From positions 62,001-126,000 of the forward strand of contig NZ_RZGZ01000003.1 of assembly GCF_003990045.1 (NCBI RefSeq): a stretch of 64,000 nt of DNA. Reading direction: 5' to 3'. The notes beneath the pieces are model-generated. The model saw only the letters and a list, made by a program, of their open reading frames with translations. It was not told the origin of the DNA and ran no database searches. Of this stretch, positions 37,245 through 48,956 are shown piece after piece. The position numbers and the translations under genes are program-made. Position 1 is the first letter of the stretch. Every line of letters begins with the position of its first letter. This stretch comes from Labedella endophytica. Lineage in GTDB: Bacteria > Actinomycetota > Actinomycetes > Actinomycetales > Microbacteriaceae.

Positions 37245-38408
37245 GTGGACCTCTACGAGTACCAGGCACGAGATCTTTTCGAGAAGTACGAGGTGCCGGT
37301 GCTCGCCGGCATCGTCGCGACCACGCCGGAGGAGGTGCGCGCAGCGGCCGAGAAGCTCGGCGGCGTCGTCGTCGTCAAGGCGCAGGTGAAGGTGGGAGGC
37401 CGCGGCAAGGCCGGCGGCGTCAAGGTCGCCAAGAACCCCGACGAGGCCGAAGAAGCCGCAAAGGCGATCCTCGGACTCGACATCAAGGGGCACGTCGTGC
37501 GCACGGTCATGGTGGCCGCGGGCGCACGGATCGCGCAGGAGTTCTACTTCTCCGTGCTCCTCGACCGGGCCAACCGCTCCTACCTGTCGCTCACGAGCGT
37601 CGAGGGCGGCATGGAGATCGAGCAGCTCGCCGTCGAGAAGCCCGAGGCGCTCGCCCGCGTCGAGGTCGACCCGATCACGGGCATCGACGCCGCCAAGGCA
37701 CGCGAGATCGCCATCGCCGCGAACTTCCCCGACGAGCTCGTGGAGAAGGTCGCCGACGTCTTCGTCAAGCTCTACGCCGTCTACACCGGCGAGGACGCGA
37801 CCCTCGTCGAGGTGAACCCGCTCGTCCTCACCGAGGAGGGGGACATCGTCGCCCTCGACGGGAAGGTCTCGCTCGACGAGAACGCGGACTTCCGCCACCC
37901 GGGCCACGAGGAGCTCAAGGACACGGCCGCCGAGGACCCCCTCGAGCTCAAGGCCAAGGAGAACGACCTCAATTACGTCAAGCTCGACGGTCAGGTCGGC
38001 ATCATCGGCAACGGCGCCGGTCTCGTCATGTCGACGCTCGACGTCGTCGCGTACGCCGGCGAGGCGCACGGCGGGGTCAAGCCCGCCAACTTCCTCGACA
38101 TCGGCGGCGGAGCCTCGGCCGAGGTCATGGCGGCGGGACTCGACGTCATCCTCGGAGACGAGCAGGTCAAGAGTGTGTTCGTGAACGTGTTCGGCGGCAT
38201 CACCGCGTGCGACGCGGTCGCGAACGGCATCGTCAAGGCCCTCGAGATCATCGGGGACGGAGCGACCAAGCCCCTCGTCGTACGCCTCGACGGCAACAAC
38301 GTCGAGGAGGGTCGCCGCATCCTCCAGGAGGCGAACCACCCCCTCGTCACCCTCGCCGCCACCATGGACGAGGGCGCCGACAAGGCCGCCGAACTGGCGA
38401 ACGCGTAA
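37245..38408 (+). CDS. sucC: Succinate-CoA ligase, beta subunit
   Basis: 387-residue beta subunit of succinyl-CoA synthetase, the substrate-level phosphorylation step of the TCA cycle. GTG start with AGGAAC about 8 bases upstream. The N-terminal ATP-grasp domain begins [18 protein letters not shown] and contains [38 protein letters not shown] binds Mg; the C-terminal CoA-ligase half has NFLDIGGGA and [18 protein letters not shown]. sucD follows 33 bases later. Confidence 0.97.
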   Translation: MDLYEYQARDLFEKYEVPVLAGIVATTPEEVRAAAEKLGGVVVVKAQVKVGGRGKAGGVKVAKNPDEAEEAAKAILGLDIKGHVVRTVMVAAGARIAQEFYFSVLLDRANRSYLSLTSVEGGMEIEQLAVEKPEALARVEVDPITGIDAAKAREIAIAANFPDELVEKVADVFVKLYAVYTGEDATLVEVNPLVLTEEGDIVALDGKVSLDENADFRHPGHEELKDTAAEDPLELKAKENDLNYVKLDGQVGIIGNGAGLVMSTLDVVAYAGEAHGGVKPANFLDIGGGASAEVMAAGLDVILGDEQVKSVFVNVFGGITACDAVANGIVKALEIIGDGATKPLVVRLDGNNVEEGRRILQEANHPLVTLAATMDEGADKAAELANA

Positions 38409-38441
38409 CCGGACGACCACCACAGAAGGAATCAGAAGAAC

Positions 38442-39329
38442 ATGTCGATCTTCCTCAACAAGGACTCCAAGGTCATCGTCCAGGGCATCACCGGCGGCGA
38501 AGGCACCAAGCACACGGCTCTCATGCTGAAGGCGGGAACGCAGGTCGTGGGCGGTGTGAACGCCCGCAAGGCGGGCACTACCGTGACCCACGGCGACGTC
38601 GAACTCCCCGTCTTCGGCTCGGTCGTCGAGGCGATCGAGCAGACGGGAGCCGACGTGTCGATCGCGTTCGTCCCGCCGGCCTTCGCCAAGGACGCCGCGA
38701 TCGAGGCCATCGATGCGGGCATCCCCCTGCTCGTCATCATCACCGAGGGCATCCCCGTGGGCGACTCGGCCGAGCTGTGGGCCTACGCCCAGAGCAAGGG
38801 GAACACGACCCGCATCATCGGGCCGAACTGCCCCGGCATCATCACGCCCGGCGAGTCGCTCGTCGGCATCACGCCGGCGACGATCGCGGGTTCCGGACCC
38901 ATCGGCCTCGTGTCGAAGTCCGGGACGCTGACCTACCAGATGATGTACGAACTCCGCGAGATCGGCTTCTCGACGGCGATCGGCATCGGTGGCGATCCCA
39001 TCATCGGGACCACCCACATCGACGCGCTCGCCGCATTCGAGGCCGACCCCGACACGAAGGCCATCGTGATGATCGGTGAGATCGGCGGCGACGCCGAGGA
39101 GCGCGCGGCCGACTTCATCAAGGCGAACGTCACGAAGCCGGTCGTCGGCTACGTCGCGGGCTTCACCGCCCCCGAGGGCAAGACGATGGGTCACGCCGGC
39201 GCGATCGTGTCGGGCTCCGCCGGCACTGCGCAGGCGAAGAAGGAGGCCCTCGAGGCCGCCGGCGTCAAGGTCGGCAAGACGCCGTCCGAGACGGCTGCGC
39301 TCATGCGCGAGGTCATCGCCGCCCTCTAG
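38442..39329 (+). CDS. sucD: Succinate-CoA ligase, alpha subunit
   Basis: 295-residue alpha subunit, which binds CoA and carries the phosphohistidine. ATG with AAGGAA upstream. [21 protein letters not shown] forms the CoA-binding Rossmann fold; [13 protein letters not shown] is typical; the phosphorylated His is in [21 protein letters not shown]. The unit ends at a strong hairpin, so sucCD is a two-gene operon separate from the purine genes downstream. Confidence 0.97.
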   Translation: MSIFLNKDSKVIVQGITGGEGTKHTALMLKAGTQVVGGVNARKAGTTVTHGDVELPVFGSVVEAIEQTGADVSIAFVPPAFAKDAAIEAIDAGIPLLVIITEGIPVGDSAELWAYAQSKGNTTRIIGPNCPGIITPGESLVGITPATIAGSGPIGLVSKSGTLTYQMMYELREIGFSTAIGIGGDPIIGTTHIDALAAFEADPDTKAIVMIGEIGGDAEERAADFIKANVTKPVVGYVAGFTAPEGKTMGHAGAIVSGSAGTAQAKKEALEAAGVKVGKTPSETAALMREVIAAL

Positions 39330-39340
39330 GCGGACGAGAA

Positions 39341-39380
39341 CACGACGCCCCCGTCCGGGTCTCCGGGCGGGGGCGTCGTG
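39341..39380 (+). terminator. Terminator after sucD
   Basis: An 18-base-pair stem (39341-39358 with 39363-39380, one G-U pair) with a GTCT loop, 11 bases after the stop. Confidence 0.88.
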
Positions 39381-39487
39381 CGTCTCCGGGGTCCGTCGAC
39401 CGTGGACCGGAGGCTGGATCAGAGGTTCACCCGTCACCGGGGCGGCGACAGGTCGCACTCCCGGTGCACGGGTAAGCTCGCGGAGCA

Positions 39488-40714
39488 ATGAATCGAACGA
39501 CCGTCGCGCTTCTCGCCGCCCTCGAGGCGTTCATCGTCGTCGCGATCGGCATCGCCATCGCACTCGTCCCCCTCACTCTCCTCTGGGCCGTCCAGTTCGG
39601 GTTCTCGGTGGACTGGCTCGTCTTCTGGCGCGCGGCCGTGGACATCTGGCTCCTCGGGCACGGAACGGACCTGACGGTCACCCTCGATCCCGTCACCATC
39701 GCGCGCACCGGGTTGCTGGAGGCCGGGGCCCCCTTCACCGTCTCTCTCGCACCTCTCGGCATCGGACTGATCACGGTGCTGCTCGGTGCGCGGACGGGCG
39801 GACGCGCGGCGGAATCGGGCCTGTGGGTGACGGGAGTCGTCTCATCGGTCGCGACCGTGCTCGTCCTCTCGGCCGCGGTCACGCTGTCCGCGTCGAACGG
39901 AACGGTGAGCCCATCGCTCGTCGGCGGGATCGTCGCGCCGGCCGTCGTCTACCTGATCGGCCTCGCCGTCGGGCTCATCGGGGCCCGCATCCGTCGGGGC
40001 GCTGTCGTCGGGGGGCGACTCGGGAACCGGCTGGCGGACATGGGCGATCGCGTCGGCGATCGCTCGCTCGGGATCATCGCCTCCTCGCTCCGCGGCGGCG
40101 CGATCGTCGCGTCCGGGATCACCGGCGTCGCAGCCGTCGTCGTCGCGGCGATGCTGCTGCTGTCGTTCGGAACGGTCATCGGCCTCTACGAGAGCTCGGG
40201 GGTCGGCGTCACGGGCGGGATCGCCGTGACGATCGCGCAACTCGCCTACCTCCCCAACCTCGTCGTCTGGTGCGCCGCCTGGTTGCTGGGACCGGGCTTC
40301 GCCATCGGCGTCGGCACGAGCGTGTCGCCGGCGGCCACGCTGCTCGGACCGGTGCCCGGTATCCCCGTGCTCGGAGCGATCCCCACGGGCGACCTTCCGT
40401 TCGGTTTCCTCGGGCTCATCGTGCCCGTACTCATCGGGTTCCTCGGCGCCGCAGCCGTACGGCCCGCCGTGGTCCGCGCGGCGGGAGGCGCGGGGCTCGT
40501 GGCGGCACTCGGTCTGACGGCCGTCGGGATCGCCGTCGTCGCCGGTGTCCTGATGGGTCTCCTCGCGCTCGTGGCCGGGGGAGCGATCGGCCCCGCGCGG
40601 TTGCAGGAGGTCGGGCCGGATGCGCTCGCCGTGTTCCTCGCGACGCTCGCGACGACGGGTGTCTCGGCCCTCGTCGGAATGGCCTCCGGCCGATACGGTC
40701 CCGACGCGGGCTGA
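39488..40714 (+). CDS. DUF6350 membrane protein, PerM-like
   Basis: 408-residue polytopic protein with about ten helices and little polar sequence. Recognised by size, the pattern RTTVALLAALEAFIVVAIGIAIALVPLTLLWAVQFG at the start in two segments, the YLPNLVVWCAAWLLGPGFAIG core, and its place between sucD and purN. In Mycobacterium tuberculosis the protein at this position (Rv0955, PerM) is needed for stable cell division in chronic infection. TAAGCT at 39473-39478 lies 9 bases before the ATG. It has its own promoter and is followed by purN after 41 bases. Confidence 0.82.
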   Translation: MNRTTVALLAALEAFIVVAIGIAIALVPLTLLWAVQFGFSVDWLVFWRAAVDIWLLGHGTDLTVTLDPVTIARTGLLEAGAPFTVSLAPLGIGLITVLLGARTGGRAAESGLWVTGVVSSVATVLVLSAAVTLSASNGTVSPSLVGGIVAPAVVYLIGLAVGLIGARIRRGAVVGGRLGNRLADMGDRVGDRSLGIIASSLRGGAIVASGITGVAAVVVAAMLLLSFGTVIGLYESSGVGVTGGIAVTIAQLAYLPNLVVWCAAWLLGPGFAIGVGTSVSPAATLLGPVPGIPVLGAIPTGDLPFGFLGLIVPVLIGFLGAAAVRPAVVRAAGGAGLVAALGLTAVGIAVVAGVLMGLLALVAGGAIGPARLQEVGPDALAVFLATLATTGVSALVGMASGRYGPDAG

Positions 40715-40743
40715 CCCGGTCGGGGGAGCGACGCCTCGCCCGG

Positions 40744-40749
40744 TAGGAT
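40744..40749 (+). promoter_or_regulatory. -10 element of purN
   Basis: TAGGAT lies 6 bases before the purN GTG at 40756; no ribosome-binding site fits between, consistent with a leaderless purN-purH message. Confidence 0.6.
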
Positions 40750-40755
40750 TGCGGC

Positions 40756-41337
40756 GTGTTGTCGCTCGTCGTGCTCATCTCCGGAGGTGGGTCAAACCTC
40801 CGCGCGCTCCTCGAGGCGCAGGCCGATGCGGCGTATCCCGCTCGGATCCTCGCCGTCGGTGCCGACCGCGAGGCCGACGGGCTCGCCCACGCCGAGGAGT
40901 TCGGAATCCCGACCTTCACCGTGCCGTACGGGTCGTTCGCGAGCCGCGAGGAATGGGGCGACGAGCTGCTCGCCCAGATCCGTGTCTGGAACCCCGACCT
41001 CGTCGTGCTCTCCGGCCTGATGCGACTGCTTCCCCATCGCGTGGTCGCCGAGCTCTCGCCACGACTCATCAACACCCACCCGGCTTACCTGCCGGAGTTC
41101 CCCGGAGCCCATGCCGTGCGCGACGCCATCCGGGCCGGCGCCGAGCAGAGCGGGGCGTCCATCATCGTCGTCGCCGACGGCGTCGACGACGGTCCGATCA
41201 TCGTGCGCGAACGCGTTCCCGTCCTCATGGGCGACACCGAGCACTCCCTGCACGAACGCATCAAACCCGTCGAACGACGCCTGCTCGTGCAGACCGTCCT
41301 CGACATCGCCAACGGGCTCGATCTCGAGACCCTGTAA
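40756..41337 (+). CDS. purN: Phosphoribosylglycinamide formyltransferase
   Basis: Transfers a formyl group from 10-formyl-THF to GAR, step three of purine synthesis. 193 residues from a [21 protein letters not shown] is the nucleotide-binding start, and [17 protein letters not shown] contains the catalytic Asn and His; [18 protein letters not shown] closes the domain. Most bacteria have Ser-Leu after the His-Pro; here it is Ala-Tyr, a mild variation. purH follows 16 bases later. Confidence 0.95.
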   Translation: MLSLVVLISGGGSNLRALLEAQADAAYPARILAVGADREADGLAHAEEFGIPTFTVPYGSFASREEWGDELLAQIRVWNPDLVVLSGLMRLLPHRVVAELSPRLINTHPAYLPEFPGAHAVRDAIRAGAEQSGASIIVVADGVDDGPIIVRERVPVLMGDTEHSLHERIKPVERRLLVQTVLDIANGLDLETL

Positions 41338-41353
41338 CCCAAGGAGCACCCCA

Positions 41354-42955
<1,602 letters not shown>

Positions 42956-42963
42956 TCGGCCGG

Positions 42964-43001
42964 CCTCCTCCGACCGGGGCTGCCGCCGTGGTCGGGGGAG
43001 G
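42964..43001 (+). terminator. Hairpin after purH
   Basis: Two 12-base arms (42964-42975 and 42990-43001) pair with one G-U and a 14-base loop, 8 bases after the purH stop. Confidence 0.6.
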
Positions 43002-43035
43002 GACCGGGTGGCGGGGGATCCATAGCCGGCTCGGA

Positions 43036-43041
43036 TAGGCT
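43036..43041 (+). promoter_or_regulatory. -10 element of the dimethylargininase fusion gene
   Basis: TAGGCT lies 7 bases before the ATG at 43049, indicating a leaderless transcript. Confidence 0.55.
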
Positions 43042-43048
43042 CGACGGC

Positions 43049-44257
43049 ATGTCCGTCTCCTGGGGCCACCGCCTCCTCGCCTCCGTCCTCAGCGCCCTCG
43101 CCTCCGCCGGCCTCGTCCACCTCGCGATGATCGTCGCGTTCTGGATCTCCGACTCCTCGAACGCCGCCATCATCGGGGCGGCGCACCAGTACTTCCTGAG
43201 CGCGACGCTGATCTCCTTCGTGATCGTCTTCGCGTTCGGCGTCTTCGGTCTGCTCGGACGATGGTGGGGCGCGCTCGTCGCCGGAGTCCTGGCCGGACTC
43301 GTCGCGCCGCTCGCCGGCACCTCCTTCCAGGTGGTTTCGCAGGGCGTACCCATCGACGACACGTTCCTCCCCTCGATCGCATCGACGCTGCTCACCGTCA
43401 ACTTCGGGTTCCTCATCGTGACAGCGGCCGTCGTCCCGACGGTCGGCCGCCTCGTCTACCGTTCGCTCGTCGCCGACGACCGCTCGGCCGGATCGACGGA
43501 TCGCGTCGCCCTCGTGCGCCTTCCGGCCAAGAATCTCGCGGACGGCCAGACGACCCACATCGACCGGTCGCCCGTCGACACGGACCTCGCGGACCGTCAG
43601 TGGGACGCCTACGTCGCCGCCTTCACCGACCACGGATGGACCACGCAGGAGGTGCCCTACGCCGAGCGACTCGCGGACTCGGTGTTCGTCGAGGATGCCG
43701 TCGTCGTCATCGATGGTCTCGCGATCATCGCGCGTTCGGGAAGCGACGAGCGACGGGGCGAGACCGACGGCGTCGAGGAGGTACTCGCAGCCCGCGGGTA
43801 CCCGGTCGAGCGCATCATGAGTCCCGGGACGCTCGACGGCGGCGACGTGCTCGTCGTCGGCACGACCGTGTACGTGGGTCGGTCGAGCCGGACGAACGCC
43901 GACGGGATCGCCCAGCTGCGGGCGCTCCTCGTCACCCGCGGATTCGACGTCGTCGCGGTGCCCGTCACCCGGGCTCTGCACCTCAAGTCGACGGTCACGG
44001 CGCTGCCCGACGGAACGGTCATCGGACACGACGACCTCGTCGACGAGCCGCGCCTGTTCGCCCGTTTCCTGCCGGTCCCCGAGAGGGAGGGCGTCGCCGT
44101 CGTCGCTCTCGACGACGAGACGCTCCTCATGTCCGAGGCGGCTCCGGAGACGGCCGAGCTGCTCCGCGAGCTCGGCTACGACGTGGTCGCCGTGGACATC
44201 TCCGAGTTCGAGAAGCTCGAGGGGTGCGTCACCTGCCTCTCGGTCCGCCTCGGCTGA
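43049..44257 (+). CDS. Membrane-anchored dimethylargininase (DDAH) fusion
   Basis: 402 residues in two parts. Residues 1-145 have about four membrane helices (ASAGLVHLAMIVAFWIS; ISFVIVFAFGVFGLLG; ALVAGVLAGLVAPL; LTVNFGFLIVTAAVVP). Residues about 150-402 form a pentein/amidinotransferase domain: VRLPAKNLADGQTTH, FVEDAVVVIDGLAIIAR, SPGTLDGGDVLVVG, catalytic His311 in RALHLKST, and catalytic Cys396 near the end in LEGCVTCLS. DDAH hydrolyses methylated arginines to citrulline; the true substrate here is untested. DDAH proteins are usually soluble and about 250 residues. It sits alone between a terminator and a promoter region. Confidence 0.88.
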   Translation: MSVSWGHRLLASVLSALASAGLVHLAMIVAFWISDSSNAAIIGAAHQYFLSATLISFVIVFAFGVFGLLGRWWGALVAGVLAGLVAPLAGTSFQVVSQGVPIDDTFLPSIASTLLTVNFGFLIVTAAVVPTVGRLVYRSLVADDRSAGSTDRVALVRLPAKNLADGQTTHIDRSPVDTDLADRQWDAYVAAFTDHGWTTQEVPYAERLADSVFVEDAVVVIDGLAIIARSGSDERRGETDGVEEVLAARGYPVERIMSPGTLDGGDVLVVGTTVYVGRSSRTNADGIAQLRALLVTRGFDVVAVPVTRALHLKSTVTALPDGTVIGHDDLVDEPRLFARFLPVPEREGVAVVALDDETLLMSEAAPETAELLRELGYDVVAVDISEFEKLEGCVTCLSVRLG

Positions 44258-44282
44258 TCGGAACGTTCTTCCGTTCCGCCTC

Positions 44283-44312
44283 TTGCGCTCCACGACCGGC
44301 TGTGAATATCCT
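44283..44312 (+). promoter_or_regulatory. Candidate promoter of the ABC-exporter operon
   Basis: TTGCGC (44283-44288) and TATCCT (44307-44312) are separated by 18 bases. A perfect 12-base palindrome GAGCCGCGGCTC follows at 44340-44351, before a small open frame and about 160 bases of untranslated leader leading to the exporter genes. Confidence 0.45.
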
Positions 44313-44378
44313 GTAAGGCTGTGCGCAACGCCCTGGGCGGAGCCGCGGCTCACGAATCGTCGAGTTGGGGAGGGTCAC

Positions 44379-44474
44379 ATGAACACAGTCATCGCGCCGA
44401 ATCGGGGACTGATCGCCACCGCCGGCCCGTTCGCCCGTCCCGCTGTCCTCGTCCGCGACCGCCCCTCGGCGTAG
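44379..44474 (+). CDS. Possible 31-residue leader peptide
   Basis: ATG at 44379 with a good GGGGAGGG site 5-12 bases upstream; 31 codons ending at TAG 44472-44474. The peptide begins [16 protein letters not shown] and ends [12 protein letters not shown]; it matches no protein I know. It lies on the leader of the ABC-exporter operon, 157 bases before the first exporter start. The position recalls leader peptides that couple translation stalling to expression of drug exporters, but the downstream hairpins I can find (6 base pairs each) are weak. It may simply be a chance frame. Confidence 0.4.
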   Translation: MNTVIAPNRGLIATAGPFARPAVLVRDRPSA

Positions 44475-44631
44475 CCGCACCCGCCGAACCTCTCCCGGAC
44501 CTCGCCGCCGCCGATCCACGCCCGCCATCCGGCGCGTGCCTCGACCCGGTGGCGGACGCACACTCACTCCTTTCTCCCGACGACCGACGCGACCCGTCGG
44601 CCGTCTCCGCACGCGCGAGGAACATCCATCC

Positions 44632-46485
44632 ATGCCTGAACGCACCCCACCGTCCGCCGCCGGCCCCCGGAAGCTCGGCACCGCCGCGGCTCTCTGGCGC
44701 ATCTACCCCTGGGCGAAACCCGCCGTCCCGAGCATCGCCCTCGGGATGGGTGCGGCGCTCGTCGCCGCGCTCGTCGCGCTCTCGATCCCACTCGTGCTCG
44801 AGAACCTCGTCGACAGCGCCCTCGAGAACGGGGACGGTGCGGGCATCTGGCCGGCCGTGCTCGTCGTCGCCGGGCTCGGCATCGTCGAGGCCATCATGAT
44901 CGCGCTCCGGCGCTGGTTCGTCCTCACTCCCGGCACGCATGTCGAGGCGCGACTGCGCAACTCCTTCTACGAGAAGCTCCAGGACCTGCCCGTCGCCTTC
45001 CACGATCGGTGGCAGTCGGGTCAGCTCCTGTCGCGCGCGATGACCGACCTCAACCTCATCCGCCGGTGGCTCGCCTTCGGTCTCGTGCTGTTCGTCGTGA
45101 ACACGGTCACGATCGTGGTCGGTGCGGTCGTGCTGTTCACCTGGAGCCCGCTGCTCGGTGCGATCTTCATCGCCTGCGCCGTCCCGATCTGGATCTACGG
45201 ATTCGTCTTCGAGAAGAAGTACTCGCTCATCGCGCGGCGGAGCCAGGACCAGGCGGGCGATCTCGCGACGACCGTCGAGGAGTCGGTGCACGGCATCCGC
45301 GTGCTCAAGGCGTTCGGTCGCGGGTCGTACGCCCTCGACAACTTCGCCCACCAGGCGGAGAGCCTGCGGGGGACCGAGATCGAGAAGGCCAAGGCGATCG
45401 CCGGCATCTGGTACTGGTTGCTCCTGCTGCCCGACATCGCCTTCGCGCTCTGCCTGCTCGGCGGGGTGTGGCTCGCCTCGACGGGCGAGCTCTCGGTCGC
45501 TCAGCTCTTCGCGTTCTTCGCAACGGCTGCGATCCTCCGGTTCCCCATCGAATCGATCGGTTTCCTCCTCGCGATGACCTTCGACACCCGCACGGCGAGC
45601 GACCGCTTCTTCGAGGTCATGAACGAGATCAACACGATCACGGATCCCGAGCGGCCGTCGCACGTGGAGGACGTGCGCGGTCGTCTCGTCTTCGACGACG
45701 TGCACTTCCGCTTCCAGGACACCCCGGTCGGGCAGCCCGATCTCCTCGACGGGGTGGATCTCGAGCTCGAACCCGGCGAGACGATGGCGCTCATCGGCAT
45801 CACCGGGTCGGGGAAGTCGACGCTCACCGCGCTCACCACGCGTCTCTACGAGGTGACGGGTGGACGCATCCTCATCGACGGCGTCGACATCCGCGACCTG
45901 TCCCGCCTCGAACTGCGTCGCCACATGGCCATGGCCTTCGAGGACGCGACGCTCTTCTCGGCGTCCATCCGCGAGAACGTGCTGCTCGGTCGCGACGACC
46001 TCGACCTGCACTCGCCGGAGGCCGACGCGGTCCTCGAAGAGGCCCTCGACATCGCACAGGCCGGCTTCGCCCGGGAGCTCCCGCAGGGAGTGGAGACGAC
46101 GGTCGGGGAGGAGGGGCTGAGCCTCTCCGGCGGACAGCGTCAGCGTCTCGCGCTCGCACGCGCCGTCGCCGCCAACCCGGCGGTGCTCGTGCTCGACGAC
46201 CCGTTGTCCGCTCTCGATGTGGACACCGAGGCGCTCGTGGAAGCCGCCCTCCGGCGCGTCCTCGCCAGTACGACCGCGCTCATCGTCGCCCACCGGCCCT
46301 CGACCGTCATGTTGGCCGACCGCGTCGCGCTCCTCGAGAAGGGACGCATCACGGCCGTCGGCACCCACAGTTCGCTACTCGCGTCGAGCGAGCACTACAG
46401 GTTCGTCATCTCGAGCCTCGACGACGACGATCCCGCCGTTTCGGCCCCGGCCGAGGGCGACGGACGACAGGAGGTGTCCTCGTGA
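44632..46485 (+). CDS. ABC exporter half-transporter with degenerate Walker B (subunit 1)
   Basis: 617 residues, ATG with GAGGAAC 9 bases upstream. An N-terminal six-helix exporter domain (about 25-340) precedes the ATPase domain (about 360-600): Walker [10 protein letters not shown], canonical signature [14 protein letters not shown], and Walker B VLVLDDP, in which the catalytic Glu is replaced by Asp; His-switch IVAHRPST. The Asp marks this as the subunit that contributes the non-hydrolysing Walker site of a heterodimer, as in TM287/288 and BmrCD. It overlaps the partner gene by 4 bases. Confidence 0.93.
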   Translation: MPERTPPSAAGPRKLGTAAALWRIYPWAKPAVPSIALGMGAALVAALVALSIPLVLENLVDSALENGDGAGIWPAVLVVAGLGIVEAIMIALRRWFVLTPGTHVEARLRNSFYEKLQDLPVAFHDRWQSGQLLSRAMTDLNLIRRWLAFGLVLFVVNTVTIVVGAVVLFTWSPLLGAIFIACAVPIWIYGFVFEKKYSLIARRSQDQAGDLATTVEESVHGIRVLKAFGRGSYALDNFAHQAESLRGTEIEKAKAIAGIWYWLLLLPDIAFALCLLGGVWLASTGELSVAQLFAFFATAAILRFPIESIGFLLAMTFDTRTASDRFFEVMNEINTITDPERPSHVEDVRGRLVFDDVHFRFQDTPVGQPDLLDGVDLELEPGETMALIGITGSGKSTLTALTTRLYEVTGGRILIDGVDIRDLSRLELRRHMAMAFEDATLFSASIRENVLLGRDDLDLHSPEADAVLEEALDIAQAGFARELPQGVETTVGEEGLSLSGGQRQRLALARAVAANPAVLVLDDPLSALDVDTEALVEAALRRVLASTTALIVAHRPSTVMLADRVALLEKGRITAVGTHSSLLASSEHYRFVISSLDDDDPAVSAPAEGDGRQEVSS

Positions 46486-48299
46486 GCGCATCATCGGTTC
46501 TCGGCGTGAGCGGAGAGGAGCGCGACGACTTCACAAAGGAGGAGTCACGACAGATCCGGCGCCGGTCGCTCCGGTTGCTCGGATCGCTCCTCGGCCCCCT
46601 CAAGGTCCGAGTGGCCTGGACGATGCTCGTGGTCATCGTGTCGACCGCGTCCCAGGTAGCCGGTCCGGCCCTCATCGCCTACGGAATCGACTCGGCTCTC
46701 CCCGCTGTGATCGACCGGGGCGACTGGATGCCGACGTTCCTGATCGTCGGGGTCTATCTCGTCACCGGGCTCGTGGGCGCCGTCCTCATCGCCTGGTACA
46801 CGGTTCTGAGCGCCCGCATCAGCCAGGCGATCCTCATCGATCTGCGCAAGCGGGTCTTCCGGCAGACCCAGAAGCTCAGCCTCGAGTTCCACGAGAGCTA
46901 TACCTCCGGGCGCATCATCTCGCGTCAGACGAGCGACCTCGACTCCATCAGGGAGCTGCTCGACTCCGGGATCAACCAGCTCGTCTCCGGGGCGCTCTAC
47001 ATGGGCTTCACGGGGCTCGCGCTGTTCCTGCTCGACTGGACGAGCGGTCTCGTGCTGCTCGTCTCGCTCGTACCGCTCCTCATCCTCACGCGGTGGTTCC
47101 AGAAGCGCTCGCAGGCGGTGTTCCGTGAGACGCGCGTGCAGAGCGCGCGTGTCATCGTCCAGTTCGTGGAGACGATGACCGGCATCCGCGCCGTGAAGGC
47201 GTTCCGGAAGGAGAAGCGCAACGAGGAGGCCTTCGGCGCGGTGGTCGAGGACTATCGGGACGCGAACGCTCGCGCCATCAAGCTCTTCGGGATCTTCGAC
47301 CCGGGGCTCGTGCTGATCGGTAACCTGACGGTCGCGGCGGTCCTCCTCGTGGGCGGCTTCCGCGTGGTCGACGGCGCCATCGAGATCGGCGCGCTCCTGG
47401 CCGCGGTGCTCTACACCCGCCGATTCTTCGATCCGATGGAGGAGATGGCGATGTTCTACAACTCCTACCAGTCGGCCGCCGCGGCGCTCGAGAAGATCTC
47501 CGGCGTCCTCGAGGAGCGCCCGAGCGTCCCGGATCCGACGAGCCCGATCGATCTCTGGACGGCGAGGGGGCACGTCTCCTTCGAGGAGGTGCGGTTCGCC
47601 TACAACGCCGACAGTGTGGTGCTCCCGCAGTTCACGCTCGACATCCCGGCCGGCCAGACGATCGCCCTCGTCGGGACGACCGGGGCCGGCAAATCGACGC
47701 TCGCGAAGCTCATCTCGCGCTTCTACGACCCGACGGAGGGGCGGGTGCTGCTCGACGGTGTCGATCTCCGCCTGCTCCACCCGAAGGACCTGCGCCGGGC
47801 GATCGTCATGGTGACGCAGGAGGCGTACCTGTTCTCGGGCACCGTCGCGGACAACATCGCCCTCGGGAAGCCGGGGGCGTCCGCGGACGAGATCCGTCGC
47901 GCGGCACAGGCCGTGGGTGCGCACGAGTTCATCGAGGCCCTGCCGAACGGCTACGAGACGGACGTGAACAAGCGCGGCGGTCGTGTGTCCGCCGGACAGC
48001 GTCAGCTCATCTCCTTCGCCAGGGCGTTCCTCGCCGACCCCTCGGTGCTCATCCTCGACGAGGCCACGGCCTCGCTCGACATCCCGAGCGAGCGACTCGT
48101 GCAGGAAGCGCTGCAGACGCTGCTCTCGGATCGGACGGCGGTCATCATCGCCCACCGTCTGTCGACCGTGGCGATCGCGGACCGGGTGCTCGTCATGGAG
48201 CATGGCCAGATCGTGGAGGACGGCACGCCGGCCCAGCTCATCGCGGGCACGGGCCGGTTCGCACGCATGCATGCGGCCTGGCGGGACTCTCTCGTCTGA
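46482..48299 (+). CDS. ABC exporter half-transporter with degenerate signature motif (subunit 2)
   Basis: 605 residues from a GTG that overlaps the stop of subunit 1. Exporter transmembrane domain (about 30-330), then ATPase domain: Walker [10 protein letters not shown], Walker B VLILDEA with the catalytic Glu, His-switch IIAHRLST, but signature VSAGQRQ instead of LSGGQ. The defects of the two subunits are complementary, leaving one consensus and one degenerate ATP site. Substrate unknown; multidrug or lipid export is typical for the family. A hairpin follows. Confidence 0.93.
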   Translation: MSASSVLGVSGEERDDFTKEESRQIRRRSLRLLGSLLGPLKVRVAWTMLVVIVSTASQVAGPALIAYGIDSALPAVIDRGDWMPTFLIVGVYLVTGLVGAVLIAWYTVLSARISQAILIDLRKRVFRQTQKLSLEFHESYTSGRIISRQTSDLDSIRELLDSGINQLVSGALYMGFTGLALFLLDWTSGLVLLVSLVPLLILTRWFQKRSQAVFRETRVQSARVIVQFVETMTGIRAVKAFRKEKRNEEAFGAVVEDYRDANARAIKLFGIFDPGLVLIGNLTVAAVLLVGGFRVVDGAIEIGALLAAVLYTRRFFDPMEEMAMFYNSYQSAAAALEKISGVLEERPSVPDPTSPIDLWTARGHVSFEEVRFAYNADSVVLPQFTLDIPAGQTIALVGTTGAGKSTLAKLISRFYDPTEGRVLLDGVDLRLLHPKDLRRAIVMVTQEAYLFSGTVADNIALGKPGASADEIRRAAQAVGAHEFIEALPNGYETDVNKRGGRVSAGQRQLISFARAFLADPSVLILDEATASLDIPSERLVQEALQTLLSDRTAVIIAHRLSTVAIADRVLVMEHGQIVEDGTPAQLIAGTGRFARMHAAWRDSLV

Positions 48300-48347
48300 G
48301 CCGACGACGTCCACGGGCGATGCCCCGGGCGCGACGACGCGCACCGG

Positions 48348-48388
48348 GGCCGTCATCCGGCGCGTGTGGGGGCGAGCGGATGACGGCC
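48348..48388. terminator. Hairpin between the exporter operon and the lipoprotein gene
   Basis: A perfect 12-base-pair stem (48348-48359 with 48377-48388) with a 17-base loop, between convergent stop codons. Confidence 0.65.
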
Positions 48389-48392
48389 GGCG

Positions 48393-48851
48393 TCAGGTCG
48401 CGGGGGAGGCGTCGGGCGCCGCCGTGCCCGCCGTGAACGCGTAGATCGTGTCGCCGTCGGCGAACGCCGTCCACTCGGAGTCGCAGACGAAGAGCGCCGA
48501 CGGGATGCTCTCCGGCCACCAGGAGTCGTCGAGCGGGGCTCCGTCCGTCGAGCTCGCGGCCGTCGGGGACATGAGTTCGCAGGTACCCGGGGTGAAATGC
48601 GACGCCGAATGGTACATCAGGATGGACGCGTCGTCGGCGAGATCGGTGGTGTAGCGGATGGCGGTGGCGTCGTCGGGGACCCACGTGGGCGCGGGCAGCA
48701 CATCATCGCTTCGGAAGCCGTCGATCGCCGCATAGGCGCCGCCCACCGTGGAACCGAAGGCGAGCTGGAGGCTCGAGCAGGAGCAGAGGAGCGGGGCGGC
48801 GGCGAGCACGAGCGCTGTGGCCGCGATGCTCCGGAGGTGTCGTGGTGCCAT
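48393..48851 (-). CDS. Putative lipoprotein of unknown function
   Basis: 152 residues from the ATG at 48851. A basic start (MAPRHLR) and a hydrophobic segment lead to a Cys-rich end LLCSCSS; Cys25 is the best lipidation site (Leu-Cys-Ser-Cys), Cys23 an alternative. The mature part is rich in Asp, Ala and Trp with two further Cys residues (TCELMSP; FVCDSEW), which could form a disulfide. No family is recognised. It is probably a single-gene unit. Confidence 0.72.
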   Translation of the reverse strand: MAPRHLRSIAATALVLAAAPLLCSCSSLQLAFGSTVGGAYAAIDGFRSDDVLPAPTWVPDDATAIRYTTDLADDASILMYHSASHFTPGTCELMSPTAASSTDGAPLDDSWWPESIPSALFVCDSEWTAFADGDTIYAFTAGTAAPDASPAT

Positions 48852-48956
48852 GCTCTCAAGCCTCGCCCGGCAGCCCGCCGAGGTCATCCTCCGGCCGGTT
48901 GAAGGCGAGTCATCCTTCCGGCCGATTCCGGTCGGTCGGGCCTCGAGGGATCGTCG

